Shown here: in pieces, positions 8,686-14,758 of the stretch
Numbering within the stretch: position 1 is the first letter of the stretch
Layout: each line of letters opens with the position of its first letter
NCBI GenBank assembly: GCA_900617975.1
Contig: UZAE01013591.1
Span: 1 to 14,758 of the forward strand
Source of the DNA: Rodentolepis nana
Lineage: Eukaryota; Platyhelminthes; Cestoda; Cyclophyllidea; Hymenolepididae
Reading direction: 5' to 3'
Length of the DNA: 14,758 nucleotides
The notes under the pieces: model-generated
What the model was told of the DNA's origin: nothing
Database searches by the model: none
The model's input: the letters and a program-made list of their open reading frames with translations, nothing else
Position numbers and translations under genes: made by a program

Positions 8686-9598
8686 TTATATGATCTGAAG
8701 TCAACTATATTTCTAGATCAAGTGAAAACACAATTAGATCAGTCTGAAGAAATATGCAGATATTGAGTAGGAAAGCTACTGAAAATAGGCCACAAAGTTA
8801 TTTAGACATCTGCAGTGTTTATAAAATGCAGTGTAATATTTATAGTATTAAACTCTGCGTTACACACAAATATACAAAAATTATTACGCAAACAAATAAC
8901 GCGAACAGCTCACCTTTTAAGCTGAGATTATGGGCCATGTTAATGTTTTCTTCTATTGGACGCAACACCACGTGCCCCTTTAAATGATTGGTTTTGCGGA
9001 TGGGTATTTGTTATTTATAGCCCATAAAGAGGATCATTCAAAATTATCTTCATAAAATAGGTAAATAATGAACTAGGTTATATAGACTTAATAATTTTTT
9101 AATTTTATTAAATATATCTACTAACTTGTGTCGGGGCTTTAAGAGAAATTATGGTTTAGACTTCTATATTCTAGGATGTGTTTTAAAGACTTTTTTCTTA
9201 ACTCTTCGATTCTCTAAACGATTTCGGAATTTAAGTACTAAGTGTACGTATAGTTTATTAAGTTTTATTATAGGTTCTGTCATTACCGCAAATCTAATTA
9301 ATCAATCAGAAGCACTGTGATTCCTATTCTCCCGGTTGTAGCCTAAATTCGTGGTGTTTTGACGAGTTTAAAATAATTTGGTAAGCATGATCTAAAAAAA
9401 TAACTTTTATGTTTCTTTAAGCGTACATATTTCGGTCCGATTTCGTAACTGTCTTTAATCATAGGCATTAGTTGTATTTTCATTTTGGAAAATCCTTTAA
9501 TGTTGCAATAGGATAGAATAGTGTACTAGTATTTGGCTTATTTTAAGATTTTATTCCATTTACGATAAAGTTATTCCATATCCACTGGTTCCGGCGGT
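8686..9598. promoter_or_regulatory. Divergent GINS1/SIRT6 promoter region
   Basis: The two genes start back to back 913 bp apart, so this spacer must hold both promoters unless extra 5' exons exist. The most promoter-like part is 8955-8991. ATTGG (inverted CCAAT) occurs at 8955-8959 and 8987-8991, exactly 32 bp apart. A perfect CACGTG E-box lies between them at 8969-8974. The CCAAT motifs read forward for GINS1. Phased CCAAT boxes at about three helical turns are a known NF-Y layout in cell-cycle promoters. The rest is AT-rich, with no reliable TATA box or coding frame. Confidence 0.45.
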
Positions 9599-12500
9599 AT
9601 GTCTCAAGATTACGCCTCGTCTCTATCTCCATACCACGATAAAGGGATCCTTGGTCTACCAGAAATTCACGACCCAGCATCCTTCTTTGAACAGAAAGTT
9701 GAAGTTCTAACCGATCTTCTGCGAAACTCTCGACACACAGTTGTCCACACGGGTGCTGGTCTCAGCACATCTGCCGGTATTCCAGATTTTCGTGGGCCCA
9801 ATGGTAGTATCCATTCTTTTTCATCTTTATTCCACTCAGGTGTTTGGAGTCTTGAAAAGCAAGGGAAGAAGCTATCAAAGACCAAATCTTTCGTTGAAGC
9901 TAGACCTACTATCGGTCATATGGCGCTTGTTGCTTTAGAACGAGCTGGTTACATCCACTATGTTATCACTCAGAACATTGATGGACTGCATTTACGTTCC
10001 GGGTTTCCACGCAATCGTCTCTCAATCCTCCATGGCGACGCTTTCATGGAATATTGTGCATCTTGTGGTGCAACTTATATTCGCTCTACCACAGCAGTCC
10101 CTACTTTCGGGCAAAAAGAAACTGGAGCAAAATGTACAAAACTGAAGACCAGGTTTAGGAGTTGTGGGTAGGGTTGCGATTTTTCTGTAGTTTAAATCTT
10201 ACTTCTCTCTCCCCTCAATGTAGAGGAAAACTTAAGGATTCCGTACTGGATTGGGAAGATACCTTAATAGAACCAGATTTTACAAATGCTATCAACGAAT
10301 CTAAGTGAGTGAATTAACTTACTCTTAATCCTTACTACAAGTGAGGTACCATATTTTGAAATTTATTAATGCTGCTACTTATATTTACCCAGAGCATTTA
10401 AGTAGGTGAATGCTAGTGGTTTTGATACATTTTTTTCGTTTATCCTACTTTTATACTTCAAGTTGATGATTAGTCGATTAAAGCACTCGTTATTTGTTTA
10501 ACTTTTTCTTTTACTTGAAGTATTTTCCCTAAAGTGTGTTTCCACATTTGCTGTGGTTTGTAATTTTGCCAAATACATCCTTTTTATTTTTCGATCGTAT
10601 TCTTTTCCTGAATTTTACAAATTACTATATTGTTCCCGTTTCTTTAAAGTGTTTTCTGTTAAACTAGTTCAATTTCAATAAATTCCACTATTTCATAGTT
10701 TTATAAGCTGTTTCAGAAATTCACCTTGTGCTCTTTGGGGAAAGATTTTCAAAAGCAAAAAGTCTTTGTGGTTCTAAAAATGCAATTACTACGGGCAATC
10801 ATGCTTTTAGGCTCTTACAGTTATTTTGAAGTCTCTAGCGTTCCAAATCTATCATTTTTGCAAATGCCAAAATATTTTATGATAAAAGGCCTTGTTGGTG
10901 CAGATATTCCTTGAATAAATCCCCAGGAGTATCTTAGTCGAACCGATTGGCAGTTCAAGATATCACTTCATTAGTGGTCTATTCCGTGGGCAGTAATTAG
11001 CATAGTCATCCGCAGCTATTAGGGGTTGTCAAATAGCCACTTTTCTTACTGCACAAAGAAAATCCAATATTGCCTATGGTCTTAGCTGACTTCATAAAAT
11101 ACTGTAATCGGAGTTAGCTAACGTGGCTCTACATATTTTTGATTGCTCGTGCACTGAATTGAAATATTCTCACCGCTATATTACCAGTTACCTTAGCCGC
11201 CAATCGACCCTAAATGTCAGTTATACGCAAGCAACAGTACCTAATAAACGCATGAAGAGAAGCTATTGTTAAGTTTCAGTTTTTCCTTCCGGGCCACACT
11301 GTAGCTCTTGTGGACGGCTGGAATAAATAAGTGGCCTTGTTCTGTTAATCCATTGGCCATAAAGCTATTTATTGGTTTTCTTATTTAACATCGAAGAACT
11401 CTTTCATCTTCAGTTAATTCCATTGGAAATCGGGTTTCCGTTATTCTCCAAGACTGGACTTTTAGTAATATTTGGATTGGCAGTTATGCAATATTTGTGA
11501 TAAGGCCATAGTGGTATATCATGTGACACCTATGGTATTTAGAAAAGGAATTAACCATGAGGTAGCCAAGTACACGACTAAATTGTTCCCGCTTTTTATG
11601 ACATAACATCAGAAACGCGACTCTTCACTTGTGTCTGGGGCTCTCACCTAACTTACTGCCCTCAGCCCTGCTCCCCTTCAATGTCGACTCAATGGCTACC
11701 CATCGAGCACTCCTCTCCCATCTTGCAAAGCTCGAGGATATCGCCATCGACCTTGATGAAACAGCAAGCGCAGATAATAGTTTGATTAAATCAAGGTTTG
11801 TCTCACGGTGTTTTTTTTCTACCAATTGGGTCACAGTTCATGATCGCATACATCCTTTTAGTTCCCTCGATAACCTTGATCGTCTAATCACAGCGCCCTT
11901 CCACCTCACAGACCAAGAAGTAGATGAATTTTTCCTTATGTATATGGCATCTGATGCCCGTTTAGCGAATTGCGCGGAAGCCTTAAGCAATATTTACCTG
12001 TCTCCACCTCAGGGTATCACCAAACACTTCAAGTGGACTCGAAAGGTCAATTCTTTCTCGTCTCCGTCACTAACGAAAGCTAAGAGCGAGCGAAGGGGTT
12101 TACGGAGGTGTGCAGACTCGGTTTGTATGCCTTTTGTGCTATTTTTCCTCACTCTCTCTGACCACTTTCTCGAACGCTTGCCCCCTAACCAAATTCTTAC
12201 ATGATTTTGTTTGGTGTTCTTTCTTTGAGTGCGTTTTAACACGATATAACTAACTTAATGGGTACTTGTTCTTTTCAGGAAAGCTCAGTTGCATGTCTGC
12301 CTTGGATCATCTCTTCAAATCTTTCCCGCAGCTGAACTCCCCTTCCCAAAGCCTAAACGCAATTGCTCCACTCCCGTAACGGCGGAATCGAAACGTAAAC
12401 GAAAGCGTCTAGATAGTGAGAAAGGTGCCAACGGCATTACTTCTGAATCTCTTGCAACAACGGCATCATCACATCAACAACAACCTAAACAAAGGGCGGT

Positions 12501-12939
12501 TATTGTCAACCTTCAGGCTACAAAATTTGATGGCATGGCTGAGTTCTGCATGCGCACGGAAATAGATCGTGTATTAGCGCGTGTCTGTAAGAATCTTGGG
12601 GTGAAAATACCGAAAATTGAAGAGGTGAATTCAAATGGCCCTTTTATACCAAAGATGGTCTTGAGGTTAGTCTCTCATAGTTAACCTCTACTGACCACCC
12701 ATATAAGTACAATGTGTTAACTTGATTCCTTACCATTTTACAGATCAATGCATACACAAGAATCAGAGCCATTTCCCTGGACTATTCTTTCTCACCCAGA
12801 GAATACAATTTCACCATTTTTTGATGATGGTGACAATGAACAAGAAAGTGTCATCAAAATGGAGAAATCCGAAAATAGGAAGGAAAGCGAGCCAAATGAG
12901 GATTCCTCGATTAAGAAAGAATTAGAAGATGGCTCTTGA
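9599..12939 (+). CDS. SIRT6: NAD-dependent protein deacylase sirtuin-6, five exons
   Basis: SIRT6 is a nuclear NAD-dependent deacylase and mono-ADP-ribosyltransferase that acts on histone H3 in DNA repair, telomere care and metabolic gene control. Exons: 9599-9803, 9840-10167, 10224-10304, 12279-12665 and 12744-12939. All introns are GT-AG and phases match, giving 398 residues (human 355). It starts at ATG 9599; the first 26 residues (SPYHDKG, GLPEI.DP) match vertebrate SIRT6. Landmarks are HTGAGLS (50-56), GIPDFRGPNGVW (60-71), TQNIDGLH (112-119), catalytic His-133, zinc Cys-141, -144, -167 and -177, LDWED (186-190), LGSSLQI (213-219) and VNLQATK (281-287). A 42-residue basic insert lies at about 231-272. 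The tail has two sumoylation-type motifs, IKME (371-374) and IKKE (390-393). Without removal of the 36-bp intron at 9804-9839 the frame stays open but gains 12 foreign residues. Confidence 0.95.
9804..9839 (+). other. 36-bp in-frame micro-intron of SIRT6
   Basis: It begins GTAGTA and ends CCACTCAG, with a T-rich middle. It is a multiple of three without a stop. Removal joins GPNG directly to VWSLE, as in vertebrate GPHGVW, and places the catalytic His at 133. Introns of this size are known from flatworms. Confidence 0.88.
10305..12278 (+). other. Intron 3 of SIRT6, 1974 bp, host of an internal ORF
   Basis: The intron begins GTGAGT and ends CTTTTCAG. Splicing joins the end of the LDWEDTL exon to the exon carrying LGSSLQIFP in phase. 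The first 1.3 kb are AT-rich with no feature I can name. From about 11630 composition becomes more GC-balanced and a long open frame begins, described separately. Confidence 0.75.
11692..12204 (+). CDS. Unidentified ORF inside SIRT6 intron 3
   Basis: The frame is open from 11629 to a TGA at 12202-12204, with its first ATG at 11692 (170 codons). I do not recognise the family. The part up to about 12020 looks coding: it is GC-balanced unlike the flanks and encodes amphipathic acidic helices such as LLSHLAKLEDIAIDLDETAS and LTDQEVDEFFLMYMASDARL. After about 12020 it becomes basic, then hydrophobic, and may be intron or UTR. A possible 66-bp GT-AG intron (11796-11861) keeps the frame and would remove a Phe/Cys-rich stretch. 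It could be a nested gene on the same strand, an alternative SIRT6 exon or the remnant of an inserted gene copy. Splicing it into SIRT6 in phase is not obvious. There are no membrane or catalytic motifs. Confidence 0.4.
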   Translation: MATHRALLSHLAKLEDIAIDLDETASADNSLIKSRFVSRCFFSTNWVTVHDRIHPFSSLDNLDRLITAPFHLTDQEVDEFFLMYMASDARLANCAEALSNIYLSPPQGITKHFKWTRKVNSFSSPSLTKAKSERRGLRRCADSVCMPFVLFFLTLSDHFLERLPPNQILT

Positions 12940-13939
12940 AGTGCCAAGAAGAGTCTGATGGAGTGATTGAGTAAAAATATCTGACCCCAATCCCTTTGCT
13001 CTCTTCCCGAGTATGTGTTTTATATAAATTTCTGCTATAATATGATATCATTGGTATATCTTAGTGAAAACTGTGAAAGTGTACGGATCACTTGTGTTCG
13101 TTAAAGCAGTGATCGCATTGACTTTATCTACACATCCAGACTTAAAGAAAGAGGGCAGACATTTTAGCTAATCGAAGACTTTTTTCTTTATTTTGAAAGT
13201 AGGAATTGACTTAATTACCGTATATGATCGTGAGGTGATTGTATTTGATCGATTCGGTGCCTAAGCTAACAAATTCCGTTCACAGAATGCTTATGAGTTC
13301 TGCTCAAAGTATTGGAAATGTTCGATGCTGATAATCAAGGTTTGAACAGGCTAGAGTGTTAATGGAATCTGATTTATCGTGGACTTAAAATACCTTTGTT
13401 TCCTTTAGTAAAGCTACTTCCGAAGCCCTAGATTAGACTAGACATTTCTCGTACATAGTTAATAAACTTCCTGAACCCTAGTGACGGTCTAATTAAAGAT
13501 AGGAAATGAAAGCAGCATAGTAATAAGTGTCAGCGGAAAGGGAGGTTTCCGAAGCGTAGCTGACCATTTCGAGTCTGCCCGATGAACAGCCAATAGAAAA
13601 GCATTCGGCAATTATGATAGCACAGGTTCAATACGTGATCTAGGTAAAATACTGCAGGGAGAACTCAGACGAAATATAAGTCTCAATGGATACAAACAAC
13701 AGACTTTGGGTTAGAGAACGCTGAACCAAACACCGGCAACCCCAGATTCTTTCTTGAGATGAGTAGTTTATTTTCAGTACACCGTCTCAAAATAATCTGA
13801 CACTCCAATCAGTGTGGAAGAACACACTACTCTTGAGTTAGTCTAGTGGTTATGTGACCCTTAAAGGTTAGCTGAATCAAGTGTTCAATTTAAATTAATT
13901 TCCTATAAGATAAAGTCATTTCGTTATTTCACCACAAAT
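12940..13939. other. Intergenic DNA 3' of SIRT6
   Basis: This kilobase lies between the SIRT6 stop and the mariner terminal repeat. The first AATAAA on the plus strand that I see is at 13461-13466, more than 500 bp past the stop. A stretch at 13835-13854 resembles a tRNA D-arm/A-box (TTAGTCTAGTGGTTATG), but no matching T-arm or cloverleaf follows. No ORF of note was seen. Confidence 0.45.
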
Positions 13940-13941
13940 TA

Positions 13942-13973
13942 GTGGGTGGGCAACTAAGTCATTGCCGTTTTTG
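13942..13973 (+). repeat. 5' terminal inverted repeat of the mariner element
   Basis: About 32 bp starting just after the TA. It is the presumed transposase-binding site. The boundary is judged from family resemblance because the partner repeat lies beyond the window. Confidence 0.6.
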
Positions 13974-14123
13974 TTGACAGATTCACTCTATACCTTCTTT
14001 TGTTTTGTTAACGTAGCCAGAGCATCTAACCTATATTTTTTTCTTACTGTATGGGCTTCTAGGTTAATTAGTAAAAATTTTTTTTGTTTAGTTCTTTAGT
14101 TTTGTTTTTATCCCAATTTAAAA

Positions 14124-14758
14124 ATGAAAGAACAGGACGTGCACTTCCGACACATTTTATTGTATTACTTCCGAAAAGGCAAGAACGCATCGCAAGCACA
14201 AAAGAAGTTATGTGCCGTATATGGAGATGAAGCCTTAAAAGAAAGGCAGTGTCGAAATTGGTTTGAAAGATTTCGTTGCGGTGATTTTTCACTGAAAAGT
14301 TCACAACGATCTGGCCGCCCAGTCGAAGTGGATGAAACCCACATCAAGGCCATTATCGATTCAAATCGTCACAGCACAACACGAGATATTGCAGAGAAGC
14401 TCAATGTGTCGCATACATGCATTGAAAAAAATTACAAACCCTTGGTTATGTCAAGAAACTTGATTTATGGATCCCTCACCAGTTAAAGGAAATTCATTTG
14501 ACGCAACGGATTAGCATCTGTGATTCGCCGCTACTGAAACGCAATGAGAATGATCCATTTCTGAAGAACCTAGTTACTGGGGACGAAAAGTGGATAGTTT
14601 ATAGCAATGTTACTCGCAAGAGATCATGGGTGAAGCAAGATCAACCAGCCCAAACAGTATCAAAAGCAGAGATTCACCAAAAAAAGATTATGCTGTCAGT
14701 GTGGTGGGATCACAAAGGAATTTTGTATTTTGAACTCATGCCGCAGAACCAAACGATA
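14124..14758 (+). pseudogene. Mariner transposase, frameshifted and partial
   Basis: It begins at ATG 14124. The N-terminal DNA-binding part is complete: a first helix-turn-helix (HILLYYFRKGKNASQA to ERQCRNWFERFRCGD), the Ser-Gly-Arg-Pro linker (SQRSGRPVEVDE) and a second helix-turn-helix (TTRDIAEKLNVSHTCIE). At an A7 run (14425-14431) the family alignment changes frame; the original frame ends at TAA 14484-14486. From about 14432 another frame carries KKLDLWIPHQL, ICDSPLLKRNENDPF, TGDEKW with the first catalytic Asp (14582-14584), RKRSW, KKIMLSVWWD and the end ELMPQNQTI. The pattern fits a mariner (Tc1/mariner, D,D34D) transposase. The second and third catalytic Asp lie past the edge. A single-base loss in the A run fits the break, though a sequencing error could also explain it. 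Confidence 0.9.

Larger units (their letters stand above)
13940..14758 (+). mobile_element. Mariner transposon, 5' part, cut by the right edge
   Basis: A terminal-repeat-like sequence begins at a TA target dinucleotide (13940-13941) and includes GTGGGTGGGCAACTAAGTC (13942-13960) and CATTGCCGTTTTT. The GGGCAACTAAGT core and the run of T resemble mariner inverted repeats. A transposase frame starts 184 bp further on, a normal distance. The second repeat and the right TA are outside the window, so length and target duplication cannot be checked. Confidence 0.8.

Noticed and set aside
9804..9839. Reading the 12 residues between GPNG and VW as a true SIRT6 insertion
   Set aside because: The segment has GT...AG ends with a pyrimidine-rich end, and its removal restores the conserved GPNGVW motif and human residue numbering.
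11796..11836. A 41-bp intron in the ORF within SIRT6 intron 3, using the CACAG acceptor
   Set aside because: Joining there gives an immediate in-frame TGA. The CTTTTAG acceptor at 11861 keeps the frame instead.
1..14758. A bacterial defence, phage or CRISPR system
   Set aside because: The window has spliced animal genes and eukaryotic transposons. No spaced direct repeats, operons or prokaryotic gene families are present.

Overview
The window looks like nuclear DNA of an invertebrate animal, most likely a parasitic flatworm (tapeworm or fluke). This is an inference from four things: AT-rich intergenic DNA, intron-split genes that include a 36-bp intron, a CsRn1-like Ty3/gypsy retrotransposon with a tRNA-Trp primer site, and a mariner transposon. 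Nothing looks bacterial, and there is no operon, CRISPR array or phage module.

Left part (1-2341): two broken copies of one LTR retrotransposon family in opposite orientation. On the minus strand are a gag fragment that runs off the left edge, a primer-binding site (391-406) and a 5' LTR (410-672). On the plus strand are a frameshifted integrase end with its GPY/F module (about 832-1903), a polypurine tract and a 3' LTR (2041-2341). The two LTRs share their termini and the AATAAACGT polyadenylation block.

Middle part: two minus-strand host genes. A five-exon phosphoglycerate mutase-like gene lies at 2868-4569. Its splice sites are intact, but several ligand-binding residues are replaced and no ATG is visible. 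GINS1/PSF1, a subunit of the GINS replication complex, has two exons (8349-8685 and 5808-6112) and an apparent GC-AG intron of 2.2 kb. About 0.9 kb separates GINS1 from the divergently transcribed SIRT6. That spacer carries a CACGTG E-box between two CCAAT boxes 32 bp apart.

Right part: SIRT6 on the plus strand, five coding exons from 9599 to 12939, predicted 398 residues. Removing a 36-bp in-frame intron restores human-like numbering for the catalytic His and two zinc Cys. A 42-residue basic insertion lies in the Rossmann core. The 2-kb third intron holds an unidentified coding-like ORF on the same strand. From 13940 to the right edge is the 5' part of a mariner element: terminal repeat, then a transposase with a one-base frame shift.

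GINS1 and SIRT6 both act in chromosome replication and maintenance and may share a promoter region. The PGAM-like gene is functionally unrelated. I found no clearly new multi-gene system. The best leads are the probable PGAM pseudoenzyme, the SIRT6 insertion, the ORF inside the SIRT6 intron and the GC-AG intron.
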